Shown: positions 52,016-60,839 of the stretch, one piece after another | Layout: each line of letters begins with the position of its first letter | Position numbering within the stretch: the first letter of the stretch is position 1 | NCBI RefSeq assembly: GCF_032380675.1 | Contig: NZ_JAWDIX010000002.1 | Coordinates: forward strand, 310,001 to 374,000 | Direction of reading: 5' to 3' | DNA from: Anaerolentibacter hominis | GTDB lineage: Bacteria; Bacillota; Clostridia; Lachnospirales; Lachnospiraceae | DNA: 64,000 nucleotides | Notes under the pieces: generated by a model | What the model saw: only the letters and a program-made list of their open reading frames with translations | The model's database searches: none | Told to the model about the DNA's origin: nothing | Position numbers and translations under genes: made by a program

Positions 52016-52879
52016 ATGGCGGGGGTAAATCACATGCCTGCTGGTTTACATAAAAAAATTAACTGGAAAAATCCTATTCTGTTCTGTGCCACACTTCTGG
52101 CATTATTTTTGTGTTTCAGGATGCAGGATGGAGCCTATGGAAATCTGGACTGCATGACGGTGATGGGAGCGGATACCGGGATCTGGGAGGCGGAGGAGAG
52201 CAGCAAAACACAGAAGGATAAAGTAAACGACGCTTCCCTGGCAGAAGCGCCGGAACCTAAGATAGCCTATCTGACCTTCGATGACGGTCCCAGTGAGAAT
52301 ACCAGGACAATTCTGGAGATCCTGAACAAGTATGATGTAAAGGCAACTTTTTTCCTGATCGGGGAGGAAATTACCCCGGAGAGAGAAGAGCTTCTGAAAG
52401 AGATGGTGGAGCAGGGCCATTCCATCGGGATTCATACATACTGTCATGAAAAAGAAAAGATCTATGCCTCAGCTGAAAATTACTGGGATGATTTTAATAA
52501 AGCATATGAAAAGATCATGCAGGTGACCGGGGTCGGACCGGAGATTCTGCGTTTCCCATGGGGCAGCGTGAATAAATACATGTCCGGCATCGGGGATAAG
52601 GTGATTAAAGACCTGAATGAGAAGGGATTTACATACTACGACTGGAACGTGAGCGGAGAGGATGCGGTAGGCAAGCCGACCAAATCATCCATCATGAAAA
52701 ATATAAAACACGACCTGACCAAATACAATGAGCCGGTTATCCTGCTCCACGACGGCAGCAGCAACCAGCTCACGGCAGAAGCCCTTCCGGACATTATCGA
52801 ATACATCAAGGCCAACGGCTATGACTTTGATGTGGTGCAGCACAGGTATAAACCCTATCAGTACAGACGGAATCAGTGA
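52016..52879 (+). CDS. Membrane-anchored polysaccharide deacetylase (NodB fold)
   Basis: 287 residues. A short N-terminal helix (about 22-38) precedes the NodB domain (about 80-280): motif 1 YLTFDDGPSE with the catalytic Asp, motif 2 GIHTYCHEKE (H-x3-H metal site), motif 3 RFPWGSVNKY, and a late HDGS segment. Most likely a peptidoglycan N-acetylglucosamine deacetylase. Start 52016 (GAAAGGA site); 52034 is possible. Ends overlapping the convergent inositol-phosphatase gene by 7 bp. Confidence 0.88.
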   Translation: MAGVNHMPAGLHKKINWKNPILFCATLLALFLCFRMQDGAYGNLDCMTVMGADTGIWEAEESSKTQKDKVNDASLAEAPEPKIAYLTFDDGPSENTRTILEILNKYDVKATFFLIGEEITPEREELLKEMVEQGHSIGIHTYCHEKEKIYASAENYWDDFNKAYEKIMQVTGVGPEILRFPWGSVNKYMSGIGDKVIKDLNEKGFTYYDWNVSGEDAVGKPTKSSIMKNIKHDLTKYNEPVILLHDGSSNQLTAEALPDIIEYIKANGYDFDVVQHRYKPYQYRRNQ

Positions 52880-53637
52880 AACTCATCCAACAGTCTGGCA
52901 TGTATTTTACCATTGGAACCTGCCACGGAGCAGGCCTGTGCAAACTGGAGGGGAGCACCGTCCCAATCGGTTACTTTTCCTCCGGCTTCTGTCAGAATAA
53001 GACTGCCGGCTGCGTAATCCCATGGCTTCAGCGTCATTTCAAAAAAGGCGTCGGAGCGGCCGCAGGCCACGTAGCACAAATCCAGTGCGGCGGAGCCGCT
53101 TCTGCGGATATCCTGGCATTTTTCATAGACGGACTGTACGATGGCAAAGTTTTTTGGGGCCAGTTCCTTCTGATAAGGGGCTGTCCCGAAATTGATCAGG
53201 CTCTGCTCCAGGGTAACAACATTGCTTACATGGATCGGCTCTCCATTTAAATAAGCTCCGTATCCGGCCTGGGCCAGAAAAAGCTCTTTGGTAAACGGGT
53301 TATAGACCGCCCCGAATACGATGGCGCCGTTCTGATATAGGGCCAGCGATATGGCGCTGTGATGGTAATGGTGGATCAGATTGGTTGTGCCGTCGATCGG
53401 ATCGAGAATCCAGCAGGAACCGGAAGGGTCCAGCTGATTCTGGCCGTCTTCCTCACCCATGAAGGCAATATCGGGATAAAGGGACGCCAGCTTCTCCTGG
53501 AGAAAGTGCTGGACGCCCAGGTCCACATAAGTGACATAATCGGCCAGCCCTTTGGAGATAACGTGGTTCAGGGCTTTTTCATCAAATATGATTGATTCCG
53601 CTTCTTTTACAAGATCAATGACCTGTTGGTAATTCAT
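52873..53637 (-). CDS. Inositol monophosphatase-family phosphatase
   Basis: 254 residues with all IMPase metal-site motifs: MGEEDGQNQ, ILDPIDGTTN and KPWDYAAGSLILTEAGG. Mg2+-dependent; the family covers myo-inositol-1-phosphate, histidinol-phosphate and 3'-phosphoadenosine-5'-phosphate (CysQ-like) substrates. Single-gene unit on the minus strand. Confidence 0.9.
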   Translation of the reverse strand: MNYQQVIDLVKEAESIIFDEKALNHVISKGLADYVTYVDLGVQHFLQEKLASLYPDIAFMGEEDGQNQLDPSGSCWILDPIDGTTNLIHHYHHSAISLALYQNGAIVFGAVYNPFTKELFLAQAGYGAYLNGEPIHVSNVVTLEQSLINFGTAPYQKELAPKNFAIVQSVYEKCQDIRRSGSAALDLCYVACGRSDAFFEMTLKPWDYAAGSLILTEAGGKVTDWDGAPLQFAQACSVAGSNGKIHARLLDEFH

Positions 53638-53771
53638 GACTCAGACTCCTTTATATAAATCAATGTAATCACTCAATACTCCACCAAGTATAGCACGGCA
53701 GATATCAATTGAAAAGTATAAAGTGGGATAGGCAGGCATAAGGTAAATTAAATCTTTCTATTAAGAATGGG

Positions 53772-53800
53772 TTGACTTCATACAGAAAAATCACTACAAT
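53772..53800 (+). promoter_or_regulatory. Promoter of the CYTH-domain gene
   Basis: TTGACT (53772-53777), 17-bp spacer, TACAAT (53795-53800), followed by about 85-100 bp of leader. Confidence 0.72.
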
Positions 53801-53897
53801 AAGACCGTAAGAATTAGTCGTGACTAATTTTGGCCGCGGCAGGAGTTTGCGGTTACCGGCACCGCCTGTCAAAGCCGAGAAAGGTATGAGACAAAGC

Positions 53898-54413
53898 ATG
53901 GAGATTGAAAGAAAATTTACGATCCGGCGCCTGCCGGATCAGCTGGAATGTTATGAGAAAAAAGAAATAGAGCAGGGTTATCTCTGCACAGACCCGGTGG
54001 TGAGGATACGAAGGAGCAATGATTCCTATATTCTTACCTATAAGGGACACATCGCCCGGAAGGATACAACAGCGAGAGTCTGCAATGAGCTGGAAGCGCC
54101 TCTTTCCGAGAGCTCCTATCTGCATCTGAGAGAGAAAACGGACAACCATATGGTTAAGAAATGCCGCTATATCATACCGTTGGAGAACGGACTGAGGGTG
54201 GAGCTGGACATATTTGCAGGGCGTCTTGAAGGGCTTGTTTTTGCGGAAGTGGAATTCCCGGATGAACAGGCGGCACAAGACTTTATCATGCCTGAATGGT
54301 TTCTGGAGGATGTAAGCGGGGACTGTCGCTACAGCAACAGTTTTCTCTCAGGTGCTGACAGTTATGAAGATTGGAAGAAAGCGGGCAGAGACCAGCAGAT
54401 TTATGGATGCTAA
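53898..54413 (+). CDS. CYTH-domain phosphohydrolase
   Basis: 171 residues from the ATG at 53898, giving the family start MEIERKF with the E-x-E-x-K signature; ATG 53886 is the alternative. Lys/Arg-rich strands (VRIRRSNDSYILTYKG and CRYIIPLENGLRVELDIF) form the tunnel that binds triphosphates. Members are inorganic triphosphatases, thiamine triphosphatases or class IV adenylate cyclases; for bacterial proteins of this length tripolyphosphatase activity is common. Confidence 0.85.
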   Translation: MEIERKFTIRRLPDQLECYEKKEIEQGYLCTDPVVRIRRSNDSYILTYKGHIARKDTTARVCNELEAPLSESSYLHLREKTDNHMVKKCRYIIPLENGLRVELDIFAGRLEGLVFAEVEFPDEQAAQDFIMPEWFLEDVSGDCRYSNSFLSGADSYEDWKKAGRDQQIYGC

Positions 54414-54498
54414 AGTACAAGGGAAAAAGGCCTTATTAAACGCCGGCTCACACAGCGTGCAGGCTTAGCGCAGCAAGAGGCGAAGAGGGAGATTGACG

Positions 54499-54726
54499 AT
54501 GACCATACTGGATGGCAGTGTAGGAAAAGGGTATACCGTGGCGGGCATCCGGCTTAAGCCGGATACGGCGAGAAGGCTTCAGGTACTGGGGCTGACACAG
54601 GGAACCCGGGTGGATATTTTGAACCGGAAGAAAAGGGGAGCGGTTATTATTAAAATCCGGGGAACCCGTTTTGCGGTCGGCAGACAGATTGCAGGGGGAA
54701 TTCTGGTGAAGGAGGAACAGGCATGA
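54499..54726 (+). CDS. feoA: FeoA ferrous iron transport accessory protein
   Basis: 75 residues of an SH3-like FeoA domain: KGYTVAGIRLKPDTARRLQV and LGLTQGTRVDILNRKKRG. GAGGGAG site before ATG 54499. Its stop overlaps feoB (ATGA), so the two are coupled. FeoA modulates the FeoB GTPase. feoC is absent. Confidence 0.9.
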   Translation: MTILDGSVGKGYTVAGIRLKPDTARRLQVLGLTQGTRVDILNRKKRGAVIIKIRGTRFAVGRQIAGGILVKEEQA

Positions 54727-56792
54727 GAGGGGAGAAAGAAACCCTGAATGTGGCATTTATCGGAAATCCCAACTGCGGGAAGACGACGTTATTCAATGCT
54801 TACACAGGGGCCAAGCTTAAAGTGGCAAACTGGCCGGGTGTAACCGTGGAGAAAAAGGAGGGAGCTTTTTCTTTTCACAACCAGAAGTTTAAACTGGTGG
54901 ATCTGCCCGGAATTTACAGCCTTACTTCCTATACAATGGAAGAGAAGCTGTCCAGACAGTATATTATGGGAGATGACGTGGATGTCATCGTTGATGTGGC
55001 GGATGCATCCGCACTGGAGCGGAATCTGTATCTCGCCCTGCAGCTTATTGAATTGGGAAAACCTGTGGTTCTGGCGCTTAATATGATGGATATTGTGCAG
55101 GAGAGGGGGATGGAAATTGACATGCATCGTCTTCCGGAGATGCTGGGAATCCCTTGTATCCCGGTGTCGGCCAGAAAAAGGACGGGCCTGGATGTGCTGA
55201 TGCATGCGGTGGCTCATCATCAGGACGGTAAGCTGGACGAGGTCATAGAACATCATCATCCCGACAAGGAGAGAAACAGCCGTCACAGGCATCATCACCA
55301 TGAAGAACTGGCAGTTGTGTACAGCGATGCGATTGAGGATAAGATTGATCAGATTTCGGAACGGCTTCTGAAACACAAGCCGGATCTGCCGCATGTCCGT
55401 TTCTATGCGATTAAGATTCTGGAGCAGGATGAGGAAGTGTTAAAGCAGTTTCCGTTTAGTTTCACTGATATTGTGGAACGCAGCTATGAAACGGATATTA
55501 TCAATCAGAAATATGATTTTATTGAGGAAGTAATTGAAGAATGTCTGGTAAATAAAGAAGCCAAAGCGGAAAAGACGGACCGGATCGACAGACTTCTGAC
55601 GCACCGGATATGGGGTATACCCGCGTTCTTATGTATCATGGCGCTGGTATTTTTCCTTACCTTTACCATAGGCGATTGGATAAAGGGTTACTTCGAGGTA
55701 GCCCTGGATTACATCAGTCAGGGGGCGGAGGCCCTTCTGGTCGGCATACACGCAGGAGGGATTATTACCTCCCTTGTGGTGGACGGTATCATTGCAGGGG
55801 TGGGAGGAATTCTTACATTTCTGCCGAATATCTTTATTTTGTTTCTGGCCCTGGCCTTCCTTGAGGACAGCGGCTATATGTCCAGAGTGGCTTATGTCAT
55901 GGACGGTCTGATGGGAAGCATCGGCCTGTCCGGCCGTGCGTTTATTCCCATGCTGCTGGGATTTGGCTGTACCGTGCCCGCCATTATGGCTTCCAGGGCG
56001 CTGGAGGATGTGAAGGACAGGCGTAAGACTATCTTAATCACTCCGTTTATGTCCTGCAGTGCAAGGCTGCCGATTTATGTTTTGTTTTCCCAGATCTTTT
56101 TCCCGAAGAATGCTATGATTGTGGCATTTTCTATGTATCTGCTCGGCCTTCTGGTTGCAATCCTGGTGGCTATGGTGATTCATTTTGCGGACCGGAAGAA
56201 AGCCCATGCGGTACATACGCTGCTCATTGAGCTGCCGGAATACAAAACGCCGAACCTGCGCACGGTTGCGATTTATGTGGGTGAAAAAGTGAAGGATTAC
56301 CTGACTAAGGCCGGAACTACCATTTTTATTGCTTCTATTGTAATGTGGTTTCTGCTCAATGTGGGTCCGGGAGGCATGGTGGAGGATATGACGGCCAGCT
56401 TCGGCGCCAGTCTTGGCCGTATTCTGGTCCCAATCTTTAAACCGCTGGGCCTTGGCATCTGGCAGATTGTGGTGGCGCTGATCTCAGGACTTGCGGCAAA
56501 AGAAATGGTTGTTTCCAGCTGCAGCGTGCTTTTTGGAATTCACAACATTACTTCTGCGGTGGGCATGTCTACCATGCTGGGAATTCTGGGCGCATCCGGT
56601 TTCGGCCCTGTTAATGCCTACGCGCTCATGGTATTTTGTCTGCTGTATACGCCATGTATGGCTACGGTCGCAACGATCAAGAAGGAGACCGGAAGCTGGA
56701 AGTGGACCGGCATGGCAATGGCATTTCAGCTCTGTGTAGCCTGGGGGGTAACTTTTGTGGTGTACCGGCTGGGGCTCCTGTTTTTCGCGTAA
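54723..56792 (+). CDS. feoB: FeoB ferrous iron transporter
   Basis: 689 residues. N-terminal GTPase: G1 GNPNCGKTTLFN (about 11-22), G3 DLPGIYSL, G4 NMMD. The FeoB helical spacer (about 165-300) includes an unusual histidine-rich stretch, HHHPDKER with RHHHHE nearby, that could bind metal. Two FeoB gates and core helices follow (GFGCTVPAIMASR, the family signature). Imports Fe2+ under anaerobic conditions. Complete and normal length. A strong terminator follows. Confidence 0.96.
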   Translation: MRGEKETLNVAFIGNPNCGKTTLFNAYTGAKLKVANWPGVTVEKKEGAFSFHNQKFKLVDLPGIYSLTSYTMEEKLSRQYIMGDDVDVIVDVADASALERNLYLALQLIELGKPVVLALNMMDIVQERGMEIDMHRLPEMLGIPCIPVSARKRTGLDVLMHAVAHHQDGKLDEVIEHHHPDKERNSRHRHHHHEELAVVYSDAIEDKIDQISERLLKHKPDLPHVRFYAIKILEQDEEVLKQFPFSFTDIVERSYETDIINQKYDFIEEVIEECLVNKEAKAEKTDRIDRLLTHRIWGIPAFLCIMALVFFLTFTIGDWIKGYFEVALDYISQGAEALLVGIHAGGIITSLVVDGIIAGVGGILTFLPNIFILFLALAFLEDSGYMSRVAYVMDGLMGSIGLSGRAFIPMLLGFGCTVPAIMASRALEDVKDRRKTILITPFMSCSARLPIYVLFSQIFFPKNAMIVAFSMYLLGLLVAILVAMVIHFADRKKAHAVHTLLIELPEYKTPNLRTVAIYVGEKVKDYLTKAGTTIFIASIVMWFLLNVGPGGMVEDMTASFGASLGRILVPIFKPLGLGIWQIVVALISGLAAKEMVVSSCSVLFGIHNITSAVGMSTMLGILGASGFGPVNAYALMVFCLLYTPCMATVATIKKETGSWKWTGMAMAFQLCVAWGVTFVVYRLGLLFFA

Positions 56793-56810
56793 CTTCATAA
56801 ACAGACAGTG

Positions 56811-56850
56811 AAGCGTCCGTGGGTGGATTTCCATCCGGGACGCTTTTTTT
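56811..56850 (+). terminator. Terminator of feoAB
   Basis: AAGCGTCC against GGGACGCTT with inner GGTGGA/CCATCC, followed by seven T. Confidence 0.9.
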
Positions 56851-56927
56851 CTTGGGGCTTATAGATGTTTTCCGCAAGGCAAAGCTCCGGTATCTATCGG
56901 GTATCATGCAGTTGTGTTTGATTTGGA

Positions 56928-56981
56928 TTGACGTCGGTTCCTTTTCATCATATAATATTAAATAATGTGGGAACGTTCCCA
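56928..56981 (+). promoter_or_regulatory. Promoter and LacI-type operator of the lacI/xylB/deoC unit
   Basis: TTGACG (56928-56933), 17 bp, TATAAT (56951-56956), then TGGGAACGTTCCCA (56968-56981), a perfect palindrome with the central CG typical of LacI-family sites, 18 bp before the regulator start. Autoregulation is likely. Confidence 0.8.
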
Positions 56982-56999
56982 TATAGGAGAGGTGATGAG

Positions 57000-58013
57000 A
57001 TGACTATCAAGGATATAGCAGCACGTGCAGGGGTATCCAAGTCTACGGTATCCAGAGTCATTAACAACGCCGGCTATGTCAATGCACAGACGAGACAGAA
57101 GGTGGAGGCCGTGATACGGGAGCTTAATTTTCTGCCCAGTGCATCTGCCCGGAGTCTGTCCAGGCAGGAAACCAGCGCAGTGGGCGTGTTGATTCCGGAG
57201 ATTGACAACAGCTTTTTTGGCGAGGCGCTTCGGGGTATTCTGGAAATTATAGATGAAAATGATCTGACGCTGATCTGCTGCGATACCGACAACAATGCCG
57301 CCAGAGAAGAGAAAGCGCTGCGCATGCTCAAGGGCCAGAGGGTACGGGGAATTATTTTAACCCCTGCCGTGGACTACCCGGACCCGGAGGAGGCAGGGAA
57401 AGTGCAGCGCCTTATCGAGGATCTGAATGTGCCGGTGGTGCAGATGGACCGGGAATTTGCAGGTGCGGGCTGGGACGGTGTCTTCTATGAAAATAAGGCA
57501 AGCGCCTATGCCGCCACGGAAATTCTGATTGAAGAAGGATGCAGGAAAATCGGTATAATAACAGGTGATTTAAAACTGAAGATTGCGAGGGAACGATTCC
57601 TGGGATATAAGGCGGCCCTGGCCGATCACGGTATACCCATGGAGGAGGATTTCATTTATCAGGGCGACTTTACGATTGAAACCGCCTATCGGCTGACCAG
57701 AGATATGCTGTCAGCAGACCGTTTGCCGGAGGGAATGCTGACCTGCAATAACCGTACCTCTCTGGGCTTTATCAAGGGCCTGAGAGAAAGAAATATGCGT
57801 CCGGGCAGGGAGATTGCCGCGATCGGAATAGATCATATACCGGTTCTGGATGTAATAGGATATGACTACAGTTATGTGACCAGGGACACGGTGGAGATGG
57901 GGCGGGAGGCCATGCGCCTGCTTCTGGGAAGGATTGAAGAGCCAGACCGGCCGGCCCGCACGGTGATGATGCCGTATAAGCTGGCTCTAAAGGGCTCCGA
58001 ACGGAAACGTTAG
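57000..58013 (+). CDS. LacI-family repressor
   Basis: 337 residues from the ATG at 57000 (AGGAGAGG site). HTH and hinge helix: TIKDIAARAGVSKSTVSRVI followed by a LSRQETSAVGVLIP hinge. The C-terminal periplasmic-binding-like domain (60-337) binds an effector, probably a sugar handled by the next genes. The operator at its own promoter supports autoregulation. Confidence 0.93.
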   Translation: MTIKDIAARAGVSKSTVSRVINNAGYVNAQTRQKVEAVIRELNFLPSASARSLSRQETSAVGVLIPEIDNSFFGEALRGILEIIDENDLTLICCDTDNNAAREEKALRMLKGQRVRGIILTPAVDYPDPEEAGKVQRLIEDLNVPVVQMDREFAGAGWDGVFYENKASAYAATEILIEEGCRKIGIITGDLKLKIARERFLGYKAALADHGIPMEEDFIYQGDFTIETAYRLTRDMLSADRLPEGMLTCNNRTSLGFIKGLRERNMRPGREIAAIGIDHIPVLDVIGYDYSYVTRDTVEMGREAMRLLLGRIEEPDRPARTVMMPYKLALKGSERKR

Positions 58014-58084
58014 TATTGTGGCAGTGGTATAAAAGGGGAGATACGGTATCTTCTGTGAAATCATCTCTACGGAAGGAGGAAGCG

Positions 58085-59632
58085 ATGAAACAGTATTATC
58101 TGATTGCCCATGATCTGGGAACGACAGGGGACAAGGCAACCCTGTTCCGCCTGGAGGGGGAAGAAAAAAGCGGACGCTTTATAACCGGGGAGGGTGTGCT
58201 GGTCAGAAGTGTCATTCGCCCTTATGAAACCCAGTATTTTAATGGAAATTGGGCTGAGCAGAAGCCGGAAGACTGGTGGAGAGCATTTTGCACGGCAAAC
58301 CGGGAACTGCTTGAGGGGATCGATCCAGATCTTGTGGCGGGACTGGCATTCAGCGGGCAGATGATGGGCTGTGTGCTGGTGGACCGGCAGGGGATGCCCC
58401 TGCGCGATGCCATCATCTGGGCAGACCAGAGAGCGGTAAAGCAGGAGCAGCAGCTGCGGGATAAAATACCGGAGGAAGAGTTTTACCATATCACAGGCCA
58501 CCGGATCAGTGCCTCTTATAGTCTGGAAAAACTGATGTGGGTCAGGGAAAATGAACCGGAGACCTTTGCAGGTACATATAAAATGCTGCTGCCGAAAGAT
58601 TTTATGATCCACAGGCTGACCGGTCAGTTTGTGACAGATTATTCCGATGCATCCGGAACCAACGCCTTTGATTTAAACCGGCTGGTCTGGTCGGAGCGGA
58701 TACTAAAGGCAGCTGAGATACCGGCCGGAGTGCTTCCGGAGGTGAAGCCATCTGCCTTTGCGGCAGGTAAGCTGAATGCAGGGATGGCAAAGGAATGTTC
58801 CCTGCCGGAAGGGCTTACCATTATACTGGGAGGCGGGGACGGCGTATGTGCCTCGGTAGGAGCCGGTTCTGTGAGGGAAAATGTAGCTTACAACTACCTG
58901 GGATCATCTTCCTGGATTTCTTATACCTCCAGGAAGCCCGTATACGATCCTGAACTCAGAACCTTTAACTGGGCCCATATGATTCCAGGATACTATGCAC
59001 CCTGCGGAACCATGCAGGCCGCAGGCAATTCCTACAGCTTTATGAAGAAAGTCCTGGGGGATGGGCTTGACGTGCCGCCGGGAATGAGTGTCTATGATAA
59101 GATGAACGAGCTGGCTGAATGCTCTTTGCCGGGAGCAGGCGGGCTTATCTTTCTTCCTTATCTTCTGGGAGAGAGAAGTCCAAGGTGGAATCCGGATGCA
59201 AGGGGAGCCTTTATCGGACTTAAGATGGAACATACCAAAGGCGACATGCTCCGGGCGGCCCTGGAAGGTATTATCATGAATCTGGATATTATTCTTAAGA
59301 TATTTAAGGATCACGCGGATATACCCGCCATCCATATTATAGGCGGTCTGGCAAAGGGAGAAGCAGTCCGCCGGATACTTGCGGATATTTATGGCATGCC
59401 GGTCGTCAGACTTCATTACCTGGAAGAAGCGACCTCCATGGGCGCTGCTGCTGCCGCCGGAGTTGGAAGCGGACTTTTTGCCGGGTATGAGGAGATCGAA
59501 AAACTGATCTGCAGGGAAGAGACAATCCTGCCGAACCCGGAGCGGAGCCTTGCCTATGAGCCGGTGAAAAAGGTATTTGACCATTCGTACCAGGCTCTGA
59601 TGGATATATACAGGGAACTGGCGCAGATTTGA
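58085..59632 (+). CDS. FGGY-family carbohydrate kinase (xylulokinase-like)
   Basis: 515 residues from the ATG at 58085 (GGAAGGAGG site). N-terminal phosphate loop HDLGTTGDKATLF, IIWADQRAVKQEQQL (family DQR), and the C-terminal ATP site VRRILADIYGMPVV, then ATSMGAAAAAGVGSGLF. It resembles xylulokinases, but the exact pentulose or alditol is uncertain. Grouping with LacI regulator and DeoC points to breakdown of a pentose or deoxy-sugar. Its stop codon TGA is the first base group of element copy C. Confidence 0.88.
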   Translation: MKQYYLIAHDLGTTGDKATLFRLEGEEKSGRFITGEGVLVRSVIRPYETQYFNGNWAEQKPEDWWRAFCTANRELLEGIDPDLVAGLAFSGQMMGCVLVDRQGMPLRDAIIWADQRAVKQEQQLRDKIPEEEFYHITGHRISASYSLEKLMWVRENEPETFAGTYKMLLPKDFMIHRLTGQFVTDYSDASGTNAFDLNRLVWSERILKAAEIPAGVLPEVKPSAFAAGKLNAGMAKECSLPEGLTIILGGGDGVCASVGAGSVRENVAYNYLGSSSWISYTSRKPVYDPELRTFNWAHMIPGYYAPCGTMQAAGNSYSFMKKVLGDGLDVPPGMSVYDKMNELAECSLPGAGGLIFLPYLLGERSPRWNPDARGAFIGLKMEHTKGDMLRAALEGIIMNLDIILKIFKDHADIPAIHIIGGLAKGEAVRRILADIYGMPVVRLHYLEEATSMGAAAAAGVGSGLFAGYEEIEKLICREETILPNPERSLAYEPVKKVFDHSYQALMDIYRELAQI

Positions 59633-59812
59633 TCATGGAAGTAGATAAGACTCCCCCTCTATAGGTGGTGAGTAAATAACAAATTCGTCTTGGTGGGAGC
59701 CCAGTCTCCTTCCAAGATAAAGCCTCCGGCGGAATGCAGAGCCGCACAGATGTATTATGTCATGCAAAGCATGACGTGCGGCTCGCAGCAAGTACGCCGA
59801 GGTGTACTTGAA
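59632..59812 (-). repeat. Dispersed multi-hairpin element, copy C
   Basis: About 181 bp, minus orientation, over 90 percent alike to copy B by eye. It starts at the kinase stop codon and ends just before the deoC ribosome binding site (AAAAGGAGA at 59816-59824). Hairpins CAAGTACGCC/GGTGTACTTG (one G-T pair), GCCGCAC/GTGCGGC with inner GTCATGC/GCATGAC, and the CTCTATAGG core are kept. Confidence 0.88.
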
Positions 59813-59831
59813 AGAAAAGGAGACGAAACCA

Positions 59832-60524
59832 TTGGAAAAGAGAAAACTTACCGTCAGTGAGCTGGCGGGCATGATTGACCAGACACTTTTAAAACAGTAT
59901 GTCAGCAACGAAGATCTGAAAAAGCATTGTGAGGAAGCGGCAGCCTATCACTTTAAAACCGTAGCCATCAATAACGCGCCGGTGCCGTTCTGCAAAAAGA
60001 TTCTGGAGGGAACCGGCGTCCTGTGTGATGCCGCCGTAAGCTTTCCGCTGGGGCAGAGTACGATTGAGACAAAGGTGTTTGAGACAATTGATGTCATTGA
60101 AAAGGGAGCAGGGGAAGTAGATTACGTTGTTAATCTGGTGGAGATTAAAAATGGGAACTGGGCTTATGTAGAAGAGGAAATGACCAGGATTGTAGCGGAA
60201 TGCCGAAAAAGAGGGGTGACCTCAAAGGTTATTTTTGAAAACTGTTTTTTGACAGAGGAAGAGAAGCGCAGGCTGTGTGAAGTGGCACGGAGGGTGAAAC
60301 CAGACTTTATTAAAACTTCTACCGGTTATGGCACCGGCGGAGCTACGGCGGAGGATGTAAGGCTGATGAGAGAATGTGTGGGGACCGAGGTGAAAATCAA
60401 GGCCGCAGGCGGAATCCGCACAATAGAGGACGCGCTGGCCCTGATCGAAGCCGGAGCTGACCGGATCGGAACCAGCCGGGGCGTGGAACTGGTCGAACAG
60501 TATAAAAAGCTGGTGGGCGAGTAA
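59832..60524 (+). CDS. deoC: Deoxyribose-phosphate aldolase
   Basis: 230 residues from the TTG at 59832 (AAGGAG at 9 bp); longer in-frame starts would lie inside the repeat. Class I aldolase with the Schiff-base Lys in DFIKTSTGYGTGGAT, a second conserved Lys in VKIKAAGGIRT, and Asp in IDQTLLK. Splits 2-deoxyribose-5-phosphate into acetaldehyde and glyceraldehyde-3-phosphate. No deoB or nucleoside phosphorylase is nearby; partner is the FGGY kinase. Confidence 0.93.
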   Translation: MEKRKLTVSELAGMIDQTLLKQYVSNEDLKKHCEEAAAYHFKTVAINNAPVPFCKKILEGTGVLCDAAVSFPLGQSTIETKVFETIDVIEKGAGEVDYVVNLVEIKNGNWAYVEEEMTRIVAECRKRGVTSKVIFENCFLTEEEKRRLCEVARRVKPDFIKTSTGYGTGGATAEDVRLMRECVGTEVKIKAAGGIRTIEDALALIEAGADRIGTSRGVELVEQYKKLVGE

Positions 60525-60545
60525 GAACGAAATAGAAATATCCGT

Positions 60546-60590
60546 CAGGCCGCAGGCAGACCATAACAGGTCTGTCTGCGGCCTGTTTTT
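60546..60590 (+). terminator. Terminator after deoC
   Basis: CAGGCCGCAGGCAGACC and GGTCTGTCTGCGGCCTG around ATAACA, followed by six T. Confidence 0.95.
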
Positions 60591-60634
60591 TGATACACAG
60601 GAAAGTTCTCCAAACTTTCCTGTGTATCAAAAAA
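60586..60634. repeat. 22-bp perfect hairpin, dispersed family (copy 1)
   Basis: Arms TTTTTTGATACACAGGAAAG-TT and complement around CTCCA. The minus strand continues CGAAAGG before the T run, the same context as the copy at 62606. Overlaps the deoC terminator T run. Confidence 0.75.
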
Positions 60635-60839
60635 CCTTTCGGGGGATCGCACTACGGCGGAAAGGAATCGTGCTGCCAGAACAACCCGCCGCAAGTGGGA
60701 TTCTTTGTTCTGCCGTTAACTGCAGGTACAGGATAAAAGGATAAATTTTTATTCACCGCTGCAACTTTTCCGGAATTGGGCAGTCTATATAGTGATATTA
60801 CTAATGCGCAAAAGTAAAAGGAGAAACTTATAAACCTCG
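60635..60839. other. Non-coding spacer before the sigma factor gene
   Basis: Contains AGAACA...TGTTCT (60678-60711), a motif shared with 46686-46727, then an AT-rich stretch with CTATATAGTGATATT. TTTTCCGGAATTGGGCAGTCTATATAG could hold a sigma-specific promoter for the following sigma/anti-sigma pair, but I cannot define it. No gene seen. Confidence 0.35.

Noticed and set aside
59406..59908. Short ORFs reading across element copies A and C
   Set aside because: They resemble each other only because the repeat DNA is the same; stems explain the similarity and no ribosome binding site is present.
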